From Eonycteris spelaea (lineage: Eukaryota; Chordata; Mammalia; Chiroptera; Pteropodidae), in NCBI GenBank assembly GCA_003508835.1, contig PUFA01000182.1, positions 1,426,001-1,490,000 on the forward strand: DNA of 64,000 nucleotides, read 5' to 3'. This document shows positions 44,286 through 60,576 of this stretch, piece after piece. Within the stretch, counting starts at the first letter, position 1. Each line of letters starts with the position of its first letter. A program made the translations under genes and the position numbers. The notes beneath the pieces were generated by a model, which was not told the DNA's origin, ran no database searches, and saw nothing but the letters and a program-made list of their open reading frames with translations.

Positions 44286-44489
44286 CAGCGGGCTCCTGCC
44301 AAGGGCGGGTGAAGGGAGCAGCCCGCCCCAGCTGCTCTCCGTGAAGAGGCACGTCATCTTTTGAAAATTCAAAAAACAATCACAAACCCTATTTTGTTAG
44401 TTGCTCTTCTAGTATCACTGTGTAGAGGCCATTCTGAACAACATCGGGGTGAAAATCTCTCCCCATCAGAAATCATTTGTTGGCGTAAA

Positions 44490-44800
44490 GCAGGGGTCCA
44501 CAAGCTTTTTCTGCAAAGGGCCAGAGAGCGAATATTTTCAGCTCCGTGAGCCAGATGGCAACCACACAGCTTGCTGTCACGATGTGAGGGCCACCCTAGA
44601 CAACTCGTGAGGGAATGAGCGTGTTCTGTGCCAGGAACCTCGAGTTCTGGATGCTGAAACGCGAGTCCTATATACTTTACACACGTCATGAAGTATTATT
44701 CTCCTTTTTTTCCCCAACCACTTAAAAAACCATCCTTGGCTCCTACATGATACACATTGGGCTGGCTTTGGCCGGCAAGCCGCAGTTCATCGACTCCTGG
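44490..44800 (-). repeat. hAT-type non-autonomous DNA element
   Basis: AGCAGGGGTCCACAAGCTTT TTCTGCAAAGGGCCAGAGAG is the family terminus in reverse; the matching distal end reads CGACTCCTGG near 44795. Confidence 0.78.
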
Positions 44801-45179
44801 TCTAAACAATTGCTGTGGTTACTGTCGATGATTAAAAACTGGAAGCTCTGAATTAGCTCGTCTTTATGATTTATGCTTTACCGCGCGTCGGGTTCCACAG
44901 GGAAGTGAACGTGGAGACCGTGTCAGACGCAGTAGCTACGTGCGTTCACTTTGAGAATTAATTCTTGTCCATTCTAAATCTTTCCGAGTTCTCTTCAGGC
45001 GCAGGTCACACGTTTCCACCCCTGGGGTGTCACACATTCTTATGTTTAAGCAGCAAGAGACTCTCAATAAAAGAATGACGCCCCGTGATTTTAAATGCAA
45101 AGAAGTCAGGTTTGAGCAGCCTCACCTCCTGTAGTCCATCTGACCACCTGAAACTTCTATTTGTATTTAAATTTTTAAA

Positions 45180-45275
45180 CAGCATGCCAAACTATTATAT
45201 TATGATATATTATATTAATATATTATAATAAAATATTACATTATTATATTAAATAATTATATTATTTTTATTGGG
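45180..45275. repeat. AT-rich tract
   Basis: Almost pure A/T with repeated TATTATATTA words and self-complementary TAATATATTA segments. Confidence 0.9.
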
Positions 45276-45839
45276 TAAACTCAAATCTAGATTCGAACAC
45301 AGAGTACCTTTGCTCAACTTGAGCCACACCTTATATTAAATGAAAAATTTTTTTCTTTAGACTGTTATTCTTATTTGATTATTGCCTCATTATTAAATTG
45401 TCATGTTATTATTTATTACTGTGATAGACCATTAGGTAGATAAGTTTTTCTTGAAAAAACTCATTAATGGAAGTAAACTGTATTTGTTCATTCCTTTCTC
45501 CCTTGACTGAACTGTGAAATTTATTTCACATATGTTACCGGCATGATTACATACATACTGTTTGATAACAGAACAATTTCACTCAATTTCTTTTCTGGTG
45601 ACAAATATTATTTATTGCTTTTCATGATTACTGTGACATTTTCTCTTATAGAGGAGCGGGTGTTAAAATGAGATCTACTCTGAGTGTTAAACGCGCTACA
45701 TAAGGCACTTCATTCAAGCATTTAATACCTGGTACCAGCAAGTGTCAAACAAATATTTATTATCATCGATACTCCATCGACAAGCTACGCCCGAGAGCGA
45801 AGAGCAGTCTTTGCATTTTTAAGTGGTTAAAAATACATC

Positions 45840-46055
45840 GAAAAGTTATTTCGTGACACGGGAAAATTACATGAAATTCAAATTTCAGCCTACGAAAATA
45901 GAATTTGATGGGCACGTAGCCAGGCCCGGGTTGGCGTGTCTCGTCTATGGCTGCTTTGTAGCTAGGGGGCAGAGTTGACCAGCTATGAGAGAGACTGCCC
46001 TTAACCTACCTGCCATATGGCCCCATAAGAAGAAAGTTTGCGGACACCTGCCCTG
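45840..46055 (+). repeat. hAT-type non-autonomous DNA element, decayed
   Basis: TGACACGGGAAAATTACATG AAATTC, GTCTATGGCTGCTTTGTAGC and GAAAGTTTGCGGACACCTG match the 48692 copy. Confidence 0.72.
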
Positions 46056-46129
46056 ACTTGCCCACCGCTCTCTTCCAAACCTCCAACGCCGGAAGCATAG
46101 CGGGGGGCTTCCGGGTTCAAAGCCCCCCT

Positions 46130-46660
46130 TCTAGCAGCCCCGCTGCACGCGGTGGGCCCCCACCTTCCTACCAGAGGCCGCGGACGCGGGGGCCGAGGTC
46201 AGCGTCCGGTCCCCCGCGCCCTCTGGTGGACACTGCCAGCACCTGCCTCCTCTGACGACCTCCTGCGTTGCTCCCCAGGAAAGTGGCAAGTTCTCCTTGC
46301 GCCCCCTCCTTGCCGCGATTCTGCACCCTCCCCCCGGCCCCCGCCCCCGCCCCCGCCGCCACGGCCCCCGGGGCTCCTCCCTCCTGCAGCCCACGGCCCG
46401 CCACGCTTTGCGCCCTCGACGGTTCTCCGCGGGTGCAGCCCGCGCAGCCGCGGGGAGAGGTGGCCGGGCCCTGAGCGGCGCCGCCGCTTCAAACGCCTGC
46501 GGCCTCTCGGCGCGCGCCCCCGACGCGTTTCGCCCCGCGGAGCGCCCTGGGGGGCCGCTGTCGTTCTGAGCGCGGGGCTGGGACGCAGGCGCGGTGGCGG
46601 CACGTGACCACGGCGAGCCGCCGCTCCGGGCCTCGGGGTTCTTGGCGGGGGGCGTGGGGT
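46130..46660. other. Orphan CpG island
   Basis: GC-rich and CpG-dense with GCGCGCGCC, CCGCCGCC and CCCCGCCCCCGCC words. It lies midway between CREB3L3 and MAP2K2 with no coding gene attached. Overlapping ORFs here are low-complexity shadows. It may be a distal promoter or a promoter of a non-coding RNA. Confidence 0.75.
46213..46231 (-). promoter_or_regulatory. Strong CTCF-like motif
   Basis: Minus strand GTCCACCAGAGGGCGCGGG matches the CTCF core (CCASYAGRKGGCRS) at every core position. It sits at the edge of the orphan CpG island. Confidence 0.65.
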
Positions 46661-47449
46661 GTCGGTTTCGTTTTTGTTTTTTGTTGCCTTCCGGCAGGCG
46701 AGCGGACCACGACGAATACAGCAGCCAGAAAGGAGGGCGCTTCTCCTGGGAGAAGGCACCCACGCCGCCGTGCCGGGGACGAGCTGGAAGGCAGGGCACG
46801 CCCCTTCATGCATTCGCTCATCATGCATTCATTCGCTTCCCCCCAGCCGAGTATTTGTCGAACACCTAACATAATAAGCCGGTCTCCATCCCTTCCAGAT
46901 GTTAGAATCACGTGCTTGGACCGTCCTCCCTGCAAAAACAAAGCAGCGATCGTTTATAAGTCCAGTGCCACCTCGTCCAGGTATCAGACGTGAGGTATCG
47001 GACTCAAATGAACCGCCCCGTTCCTGCTGCAGGAGCAGTGAGTTCTCCTGCTGCGCCCCTCGTGTCCAGAAGCCTGGCCGCGTTTGGGGCGTTCCCTGCT
47101 GGAGGCTGGGAAATGGCTGGTGCATCTTGTCGCCTTCGCGATGTCTCCACGGGGGGCGTCCCACGCAACGCGGCCGACTGAGCTCCGGCTTTTCCGTCAA
47201 ACCCTCCCCTCCTGCCGCTGTTCTCGTTCCACTGAACAGAAGCTCCGTCCTGCCAGGTGGTCAGGTCCAAATGCCGGATTGTCCCGGACGCTCCTGCTTG
47301 TCTCCCCGGCGGCACCAGCATTGGCCTCTGGCTAACGCCGGCTCGCTCGCTCCGCCGCGGTGCCGTGGCCTGGCCGCCGGGCATCCAGCACACCAGACAC
47401 AGCCCTGCCTCGGCCCCGGCTGCGGAATGCCTCCCCCAGGTACCCAGAT

Positions 47450-47765
47450 GTCACGCACACCGTTCCCGACTTCTTCTGCCCTTGCCCAAAGTGTCACTTT
47501 CTCAGTGAGACCTTCCCGGACATCCTGTTTAAAACTGCAACTTTCGCCTATTCCCACCTTCTGCTCTTCCTCCCCCGCTCCATACTTTTTCTCCGTGGCA
47601 CATTAGAAATATATTTACTGTGCCCATTTATGGCCTGTCTCTCCCTCGCCGGACTGTGACCTCCATGAGAACAGGCACTATGGCTAATTCACTGTATGAC
47701 GAGACCAGTGCTTGGCGCGCAGCAGGGGGTTTGATAAAAGATTGGTTGAATAAATGAACCTTGAA
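47450..47765 (+). repeat. L2 LINE 3' fragment
   Basis: CACTTTCTCAGTGAGACCTTCC, TGTTTAAAACTGCAACTTTC, GACCTCCATGAGAACAGGCA and TTGGTTGAATAAATGAA. Confidence 0.85.
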
Positions 47766-47804
47766 AAGTACTTACCCGAGCTTGACACTCAAGAATGGGA
47801 GCGG

Positions 47805-48680
47805 GTCTTTTCAATTAAATTATAATCGACACACAATGTTATACTAGGTTCTGGGTACAACATGGTGATTTGGTATTTTTATGCATCACAAAATGATCAC
47901 CAGAAGTCTAGTTACCATCTGTCACCGTACAAAGTTATTACAATATTACCGTCTATCGTCCCATGCCGCCCATTAGGACCCCGGGGGCTTGTTTATTTTA
48001 TAACTGGAAGTCGGTGTCTCTTAATCCCCTTCACCTATTTCTCCTGTCTCTCTGCCCCTCCCCCGGCAACCAGCAGTTTGTTCTCTGTATCTATGACTCT
48101 GTTTCTGTTTTGTTTGTTCCTTTGATTTGCCTTTCAGATTCCACATGTCCTTGAAATTACACAGCATTTGTCTCTCTCTGTCTGGCTTATTTCACTCAGC
48201 ATACCACCCCTGCGTCCATCCGTGTTGTGGCAAACAGGCAAGATTTCGTTCTTTTTTACGGCCGAGTACTATTCCATCGTGCGTATGTAGCACGTCTTTG
48301 TCCATTCATCTGTTGATGGACATCTAGGTTCCTTCCGTAGCTTGGCGATTGTAAATAACGCTGCAGTGAACATAGGGGTGCAGGTATCTTTTCAAATCAG
48401 CATTTTTGTTTTCTTCAGATTAATACCCAGAACAGGGGTTGCCGGGTGGTAATTTTTTGCAGAACCTCCAGACCGTTTTCCACAGTGTCTGCACCCATTT
48501 GCAGTCCCGCCGGCAGCGCGGGAGGGCTCCCTTTTCCCTCGCGTCCCTGCCAGCCCGTGTCGTTCGTGGATTAGTTGACGATGGCCATTCTGGCAGGTGT
48601 GAGGGGGTAGCTCGTGGTGGTTTTGATTTGCATTTCTCCGTGGGCATGTTTTATATCCCAAACACCTCCCAGCATAAAGG
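47805..48680 (-). repeat. L1 LINE 3' fragment
   Basis: Reverse L1: AATTATAATCGACACACAAT, TTCCTTTGATTTGCCTTTCA, AGATTTCGTTCTTTTTTACG and TGCAGTGAACATAGGGGTGC. Confidence 0.88.
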
Positions 48681-48691
48681 AGACCCTAGGT

Positions 48692-49019
48692 CAGGGGTTA
48701 GCAAGATCTGGCCCGCGGGCCATATCCAGCTCACACCTGTTTTTGTAGGGCCTGTGAGTTAAAAATGAAGTCTACATTCCTAACCGGTTGAAAGAAAATT
48801 TGAAGAATATTTTCTGACACTGAAAATGATGGGAAATTCACATTTCGGTGTCCACAAACACAGTTTTATTGGCGTACGGCCACGCCCACCTGTCCGTCCA
48901 GCTTCTGGGGCTGCTCTTCTGCTATGAAGGTGGCGTTGAGTAGCCACGACAGAGACTGGCCCTCCAAGCCGAAAATATGTACTATCTGGTCTTTTACAGA
49001 GAAAGCATGCCGAGCCCTG
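48692..49019 (+). mobile_element. Near full-length hAT-type non-autonomous element
   Basis: Bounded by CAGGGGTTAGCAAG and CATGCCGAGCCCTG, imperfect terminal inverted repeats starting CAG and ending CTG. The 8-base flanks CCCTAGGT and CTCTAATG share five positions and fit the hAT-Charlie target pattern. It contains TTTTATTGGCGTACGGCCAC. It is the reference copy for this family in the window. Confidence 0.82.
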
Positions 49020-49379
49020 CTCTAATGTCAAAGGAGAAAATTACTTTGCCAAAGGGAAAACTGAGGCCCAAGAGGTGGAAACGAGTTTTTCAAGCCCGCG
49101 TTTCTGAGGGGCTCCTCGTTTGCCAAATCATCCACGTGGTATCTTTAGTGCCTCATGGGAGTCACGGCAAACAAACTAAGTAAGAAACCTCTCTGAGTGA
49201 GTTCAGGGTCATCTGGGTGCTGACCTTGAACTGCGCACACCCATCTGGGCTTGCTGAACCGGGGAGGTTTTTAATTGCCCCTGTAAAAAGAGAATAAAGG
49301 AGCCATGTTCTTTCTAGAAACCTTGAGTTTGGGACTTTGATCGGAGCGATTACGACAAAGCCGCGTTTGGCTTCATCCT

Positions 49380-49640
49380 TGTGGAAGGCATTTTATCGGG
49401 CGCAGTCAGAAGTTGGTGGCAAAAGCTAATAATCACCACAGAGTCCAAGAGCAGAACTGCGGCTGCCAGGGCCTGGGACCAACTGCTCATGGGGACGGGG
49501 CTTCTTTCTGGAGTCACAGAATGTTCTGGAACTGGATAGTGCTGATGGCTGCACAACCCAGTGAACACACCAAAAACCACTAAACTGCACTTTCGAAGGG
49601 TGGGTTTTGCATTCCATACACTCCGCCTGAATAAAAAATA
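49380..49640 (+). repeat. L1 3' fragment
   Basis: AGAATGTTCTGGAACTGGAT AGTGCTGATGGC and AACACACCAAAAACCACTAA ACTGCAC, forward L1 3' text. Confidence 0.85.
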
Positions 49641-49879
49641 GATTTAACACGACAACGCCCATCTCTTGATTACTAAATAATAGTGCTGTGAAATGAATAA
49701 ATAATAGGAAAGCACAAAAATGCATTTCACTTGTTATCCCCGCCCCCCCCCAGTCACACTCCTGTCGTTCTCCACATTCTCTCCTGGCTCTTGTCCATTT
49801 ACACGTCTCTGTTTCGCACAGCTGGAAACACAGAAACCATCCTAGCCTCCATCAATCAGGATGCGGCACAAAATCATTA

Positions 49880-50222
49880 AAAAAAAACAAACAAACAAAA
49901 ACGGGGAGGGAGTGGGAGAAACGGCAGAGGGGGGCAAAAGCCATGAACTTCCAGTTACAACATAAACAAGGCCTGGGCATGTCGTGTACACCATGGTGAC
50001 GATTTCATATCATGTATTTGAAAGTTGCTAAGAGAATAGATCTTAAAAAGCTCTCATCACCAGAAGAAAATGTCGTGGCCACGTGGGAGACGGATGGTAA
50101 CTAGACTTACAGTGGCGCCATTTCTCCATGTACACGTCAATCAAATCATTAATGTGGTACTCCTGAAACTGATGCGAGGCGACACGTCGATCGGATCTCG
50201 ATAAAAAATAATAAAAAATAAA
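49880..50222 (+). repeat. L1 3' end
   Basis: AACTTCCAGTTACAACATAA, TAAAAAGCTCTCATCACCAG and a terminal AAAAAATAATAAAAAATAAA tail. Confidence 0.85.
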
Positions 50223-51071
50223 AGCAGGTCCAAAGAAACTCCAGAGTTGGACCTCTGTGCTCTCGCGGCTTCTGTCCTCAGCGGGTGTATACTCCCCCCC
50301 CTTCCTCTTGCTGTCTAGCTAAGCACCTGGACCCAAGTCGAGGCAGGAATGGAGTGCAAAACATTTTTGTTGAATTACATAATTGCTGAACATCCATATT
50401 CCCTAGGGCATGTCTGCCCGGCAGAGCATAGGCACTCAATAAATTTTAGCGGAATGAATGCACACCATGTTGGCAAAGGACTACCTCAGCTCTCCAGGGC
50501 ATCAAGGCAGAGGTGTGCTGGTCAATACTTAACAACCAGCTCTCTGGGGAGGCGAATTTATACATCTCTCAATATGAGTATGTCTAACGTACTGTATGTA
50601 TTGCATGGCATAATGTATATGCATCGTGTAACGCACACATACATTTCGTATGTTACTGACATGGAATTTACCAATAAGAAAATACAACACTCTATTGTAA
50701 GTTCCATATAGCCACTTGAATCTCAAAACATGTTTTTGTCGATTTTTGCCAAACTCTCCAAACTCTTGTATCTGTAGCCAACCTATGGTTGCAAATGATG
50801 AAGCCAGTGTAGCTCTGACATGAATACTGGTGACATTTTCATTTACGTGAGTAGGTAACGTGAAAGTGAAGACATGTTGGGATTTCACCTGTTCACGGAT
50901 GATGGGACCGTCTTCTTCGATGACTCAGGTAAGTTTTTGAGTACGGGAAAAAATATTTCCTCTCTTCTGTGCTAGTCATGATCTAACAACTGTCAATACG
51001 ACACATTTTAAAGTTCGATCTGCATTATCAGCTTTGCTCTATCACTTTTTTGAGCCTAAACCGGGGGATGG

Positions 51072-51475
51072 CCCCTCTGCCTATTTATGAAAATAAAGTT
51101 TTATTGCCACGTGGCCATGCCCATTTGGTTAGTACCGTCTGGGGGCCGGCAGCCTTCTCCCTGCATGCGCAGTGCTGCATAGAAGCAGTAGAGCCTGCAG
51201 TGCAGGGGTCCTGAACGCCCGGCCCGCAGACTGGTACCGGTCCTGGTCCTGGCCTGTTAGGAATGGGCTGCACAACAGGAGGTGAGCGGCGAGCTGAGTG
51301 AGGCTTCGTCTGCATTTGCAGCCGCTCCCTGGTGCCAGCATCACCGCCTCAGCGCCCATCAGATTGTCACGGAGCGCCGTCCCTGGTGCCAGAAAAGTGC
51401 GGGCCGCTGCTGTAGGGTGACAAAACACAAAGTATTGACTATCTGATCCTCTACCAAAAAAAGTTTTTGGACCCT
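51072..51475 (+). repeat. hAT-type element split by a second hAT element
   Basis: Left part AATAAAGTTTTATTGCCACG TGGCCATGCCC to 51202; right part TTGACTATCTGATCCTCTAC C to AAGTTTTTGGACCCTTG. The 51203-51409 insert separates them. Confidence 0.8.
51203..51409 (+). mobile_element. MER1/Charlie3-like hAT element, nested
   Basis: CAGGGGTCCTGAACGCCCGG, GGTACCGGTCCTGGTCCTGG and AACAGGAGGTGAGCGGCG match this family, ending GGGCCGCTG. Flanking octamers CTGCAGTG (51195-51202) and CTGTAGGG (51410-51417) agree at six of eight positions, consistent with an old 8-base target duplication. Confidence 0.83.
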
Positions 51476-51734
51476 TGATCTAGATCATCGAAAACACAAT
51501 AATAAGTCAAGCCCTCATTTGTGGCACTTGCCAATTTCTGTAGTCTAAAAACACCTCCACCGTGGCCCATTTCAAGCTGCCAGTACGACGTCATTGACAC
51601 AAAGTTGAAAAGGTATGCGATAAATTGCTCACCATCACTACTGCTTCCACCGGATACAAAAGAATGAGAATAAAAGTAAACCGAAAGGATACATAATAGC
51701 AAAAAGTAAGATAATCAGGAAGTGATGTTTTCAA

Positions 51735-53250
51735 TATTTAATACTTTTTTTTTTAAACTGAGGTGAGAGTCACATAACATAAAATGAATGTTTCAAAATG
51801 AAGACTTCGGCTGCATTTAATACATTCACAGTGTTTTGCGATCATCAGCTTTATCTTTCAAACATCATTGTTGCCCCCGAAAGGAAACCCAGAACCCATT
51901 AAGTAATTGGTCCTTCTCTCCCTCCCCCAGCCCGTCACCACCGTCTACTTTCTGTCTCTAGGAATGTGACTCCCCTAGGGACCTCCTACAGGGGGAACCG
52001 CAGGAATTGTCCTTTTGCGTCTGGATCATCTCACTAAGCGTACGGTCCTCCAGGCTCATCCATGCCGTAGGGTGTCAGAATCTCCTTCCTTCTTAGGGCC
52101 GAATAACATCCCACTGTCAGGATGGACCACGTTGTTCGTCCATTCATCTGTCGAGGGGCATTTGGGTCGGTTCCACCTTTAAGCTGCCGGGAGCAACGCT
52201 GCTTTGAACACCGGTGTCCGGGCATCTGTCCCAGCGCCTGCTCTCTCAGTTCCCCTGGGTCCGCGCACACTCAGATGTGGGACTGCTGGGTCGCGGGGTA
52301 TTTCTGTTCAATTTTTTGAGGAACCGCCATGTTGGCCTGGCCTTTCGTTTTGCTTTGCTTCTACTTTCCTATTTTGAAATAATTTTAGGCTCATATAAAA
52401 GTTCTGAAAAACAGTACGAAGTTCCCCCGTGCCCGTTGAGTGGCTCCCCCCAAAGACAACGTCCCGCAGCCACAGAACTACACCCCAACCGAGAACCCAC
52501 AGACGTCACTCTGATGTCACCAGCTTTGGGATGAACTCTTCCTTTTGGTGTATGTATTGCTCTGTGAAAATTTGGTCACGTGTCCAGATCCATGTCACCA
52601 CCACCGTAATCAGAATAGAATTTCCGTCACCACAAAGAAAATTCCTCATAGCCACAGGCTCCCTCCCCCCAATCCTGACCCCTGCCAATCTCTGCTCTGT
52701 CCTCCATCACTATAATTTTACCATTAAGAGAATGTCATACACGTGGAATCATGCGCTACGTAGCGCTTCGGCGCGATGCCTTTGAGTTTCGCCAAGTTGG
52801 TGCGAGTATCTGCAGTTTGTTCCTTTCGATTACGGAGTGCTACTTCATCGCACGGAATTAATTTACCAATCCACCTACTGAAAGAAATCCGGGTGTTCCC
52901 AGTTTGGGGTCTGTTACAAATAAAGCTTTTGCGAACATTCACGTCCAGGGTTTCCTGTGAGCCCGAGAGTTCATTTCTCTTGGGTAAATACCTGGGACTG
53001 AAATTGCTCGGTCACGTGGTAAGTGTGTGTTACATTTTCTGAGAAACTGCCAAAGCCGTTTTCTGGGGGGCTGCACCATTTTCGTATCCCCACCAGCAAC
53101 GTGTGAGGGGCTTGTCGCTCAGCATCCTCGCCAGCACTTGGTATTATCGGCCTCTTTGATTTTCGCCACTTTGATCTTGCATTTCTCCATGGCTAACGAG
53201 GCTGAGCCATTTTCATTTTATACAAATGGTGTCACAGAGAGTCTGTGTTT
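51735..53250 (-). repeat. L1 LINE fragments
   Basis: Reverse L1 3' text in at least two overlapping sections: GTGAGAGTCACATAACATAA, TTTGAAATAATTTTAGGCTC, CACTATAATTTTACCATTAA and GGGTGTTCCCAGTTTGGGGT. Confidence 0.8.
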
Positions 53251-53859
53251 CCACGTTTCTAAAACATTTTTATGTGGTTGTCGTCTGTGAGTTTTCCGCT
53301 CCTTAATATTTCTCCGTGGGATTGTGCCACGAGGAACGTTAGTGCGCATTTCTCCTGTTTATGTAAGAGTGTGAGTTCCCTACATGATATGTCTAGGAAT
53401 AGAATTCCTGGGTCGTAGGGTGGGCCAGATAGTGCCACGCTGCTTCCCAAAGGAGCGGGGGCAGCCGTTCGTTCAGTCAATCCATTGCACAGGTGAGAGA
53501 GAGCAGGTTCAAGGTGCATTTCGACAGTGGAAGCGTGTACACATGTGATATTAATACCAGATTGTGCCTTGGACTGAATCTATCAACAAAGCTATTAATT
53601 TCCTGGGGCAGGGGAGCAAGTTAGGAGACACTCAAGTCTCCGGGACCAGGAGACAGGTGTACTAAGCTAGCTGCCATTGGAAGCAACGATAAGCAGAGAG
53701 ATACGCAGCAGGGGGAGGTTGCAGAGCAAAATGCGCTCGGTAATAAAGATAGAGGAGTGGGCGGCGGGCGCGATCCTGGACTGTAACCTCAGTCATAAAA
53801 CCTCCTGTTCCACACGCCGAGAATCAGGTGACCAGCAGGAAACACATCTCCCCAAGGAC

Positions 53860-54120
53860 AGGCATGCCCATTTCACTCATTCAAGTAGCAAATATGTGCG
53901 AGGCTTTGACTGCATCCACAGAGCTGGACTCGGGAGAAAGAGACAAACCCAGCACCTTCTTGCCCTCGAAACATTCACAACAAGTAGGGACGGCACAGTG
54001 AAAGATTGGAGATGCGAATCGGCGCAGCAAGAGCCACCGACCAGAAACAGGCAGGGCGCATGTGGAATGCTGAGAAGTAGGGAACTGGCAGGAAGTGGGA
54101 GAAGCAGACTTTAGAGAAAA
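53860..54120 (+). repeat. Old interspersed repeat
   Basis: TCACTCATTCAAGTAGCAAA TATGTGCGAGGC and GAAACATTCACAACAAGTAG GGACGG, similar layout to 19925-20115 and 41610-42010. Confidence 0.5.
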
Positions 54121-54239
54121 GATGGCAAGTGAACTGAGACACCCCCGCCCCCAATAAGAACCAAGGAAGACTGAAAATTCTGATTATTAGAAAAGATTCG
54201 ATCTCTTTAACCTTCTCAGGAGAACTAATGTACCGTTCT

Positions 54240-54870
54240 CCAGGAAGGGCCATCCCCACTGCACACCAGGGAATAGCATGTAGCAAGGAAAAAAAACAAA
54301 TTACCACGTGAACGAATCTCAAATACTGTGCAGGGCAAAAGAAGTGGGGACACAAAAGAGTTCATACCATATAATTCCATTTCTATGAAGTTCTAGGACA
54401 GTAGAAAATGACTCTATGGGCATGGATCGGAATCTAACGTGTTTCTGGTAGCAGTGTGTGCAGCCAGCTTGTCCTGGCTCATAGGTACCTACTGTCAACA
54501 TTCATTCCAAGTCCACTGTGGCTGGAAATCAGCCACGATGGAAACATTTATAGCACAAAAAGGGGCAAATGATGTAAATTACAAATATCTATCTACCTAC
54601 CTATCTAATTATCTATCCACCTAACCTATCTATCATCTATCTATCATCTCCCTTATTGCAAAAGCCCACTGTTCAACACTTATCAGCACACCACCGCCAG
54701 GTGGGGGTAGGGGAGTGGGCACTAAGAAGCCTCTGGAACGATGTACATGTTCTACATCTCGTTTCCAGGAACGGTCACACGGCTGCAAGCACTTGGGAAA
54801 AGCCCAAGGAATTGAACGTTCAAGAACTGTGCATTTATTACACATAAGTTATAGCTCAATAAAAAAGGCT
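54240..54870 (+). repeat. L1 3' fragments
   Basis: CATACCATATAATTCCATTTC TATGAAGTTC and GAACTGTGCATTTATTACAC AT then AGCTCAATAAAAAAG, forward L1 3' text, interrupted by a simple repeat. Confidence 0.8.
54582..54652 (+). repeat. (TATC/TACC)n simple repeat
   Basis: Imperfect tetranucleotide array of TATCTACCTACCTATCTA type. Confidence 0.85.
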
Positions 54871-55107
54871 GCATGTATATATAGCCTAAAATAAAATAAC
54901 ATGACGAAGAGGTCATTTTGCGAAACAGAAGGAAGGCGCAAACGCCCAGAGCCGGGAAGGGTCATGGCATTATCTGAGGCCAGCTGAAAAGTCTCTTGAC
55001 TTCTGGGCGAGGCTGAGCAGTGAGAGGCAACTTAAAAATGCCACATCTAGAAGAGGAGGGACAGGCATGCCTGGGAGCAGTTTAAACTAGGGAAGAGCAG
55101 GAGGGGA

Positions 55108-55135
55108 CAAAAATAAATAAATAAATAAATAAAAC
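55108..55135 (+). repeat. (AAAT)n simple repeat
   Basis: Six AAAT units, followed by AT-rich sequence to 55205. Confidence 0.9.
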
Positions 55136-55619
55136 ATTTTTAAAAATTATGTATACATAGTATAAAAAAATAAACTGGTGTTAAAAATATATAAAATAAA
55201 TAAACCAGGGAAGAGCTATGGTTACATCTTTGCATTTTAAGCATTGTCACATTTTGCAATTGTGTATATATACACACACACACATACTGTTTATCTATTT
55301 TTTAAACATTGTATCTCTGGTACTCAGCACAATATCTAGCACTGCAAATTAACTGTTGAAAGAATGACTGAGGGGCAGCTGGACAGGAAGTGGGCAGGAC
55401 TGAGCCAGGGAGACCAGGGGACCTGGGCCAGACCCTGGAAGAGAAAAATCAACTGGGCCTTTCAATTTCTTCCCACAGGGTTCCCCAAGGTACACCCCAC
55501 CATGAAATGTACACGGGTGCTCAGAGGTGTGACAAAAATAAAAGCAATGCGATTAACTTTCCATGAAGTCAACTTTTTCCCACTTAAATGACTGTCCTTT
55601 ATTTTGTGCCTCGTAAACT

Positions 55620-56295
55620 TCCTTTTTAAAAAATTAGTGTTAAATGGCTTTTCTCATAAAATGGTGCAGCCGCTATGGAAAACAGTTTGGTGCTTCCTCA
55701 AAAAATTAAACACAGAATTACCATATGACCCAGTCATTCAATTTCTGAGTAGATACCCAACATTATTGAAAGCAGGGACTTCACGAGATAGTTGTACGCC
55801 CGTGTTCACGGCAGCGTTATTCATAACAGCCGAAAGGTGGAACCACTCAAAAGTCTACCCATGGACGAATGGATCACCAGAACGCGGTCCATCCAAACAA
55901 TGGAACATTATTCAGCCTTAAAACGGTAGGTTATTCTGACACACTACAACCGTGGATGGACCCCGAGGGCACGGTGCTCAGGGAAATAAGCTAGACACTA
56001 AAGGACAAATACTGTGTGATCCTACTCACAGGAGGTCCCCAGAGGAGTCAGCTCCATAGAGACAGGAAGCAGATGGTGGGAGCCAGGGGCTGGGGGAGGG
56101 GCGCAGAGTGAGTGTTTGATGGGGACAGAGGGTCAGTTTGGGAAGAGGAGAAAGCTCTGGCGATGGACAGTGGGGACAGTGGCACAGCAATGTGCATGTG
56201 CTCAATGCCGCCGAGCTGTGCGCTTAAAAATAGCAAACATGGTAAATCTTATGTTATGTATATTTACCACAATAAAACATTTAAAAAACAGTTTT
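55620..56295 (+). repeat. L1 LINE 3' end
   Basis: ATGGTGCAGCCGCTATGGAA AACAGT, ATTACCATATGACCCAG, GGAACATTATTCAGCCTTAA A and ATATTTACCACAATAAAACA T. Confidence 0.9.
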
Positions 56296-56446
56296 CAGGA
56301 ACGAATGTGAGTCATTGTGAGTCTGTGGGAGCTGGGTGCACGTCCATAACTGGCAAAAATACGTCAGTTGACCCTGGCCTCTTCCCACAACTTTAGGGGA
56401 TCTCAACGGCTCACCTAGTCCCAGTCCGGCACCCACGAAGCTCTGA

Positions 56447-60576
<4,130 letters not shown>

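Larger units (their letters stand above)
37301..56439. other. CREB3L3-MAP2K2 intergenic interval
   Basis: About 19 kb with no supported protein gene. It consists mainly of hAT-type, L1, L2, MIR and MER20-like repeats plus simple sequence, with one CpG island near 46.15-46.65 kb. Segments 43270-43870 and 50230-51060 have no repeat I recognise. Confidence 0.7.

Noticed and set aside
44361..44689. ORFs over the 44.5 kb region
   Set aside because: They lie on a hAT-type repeat copy and reappear in other copies of the same element.
46131..46828. Protein genes in the 46 kb CpG island
   Set aside because: Overlapping frames on both strands are all low complexity, a by-product of GC content; no splice structure or known domain.
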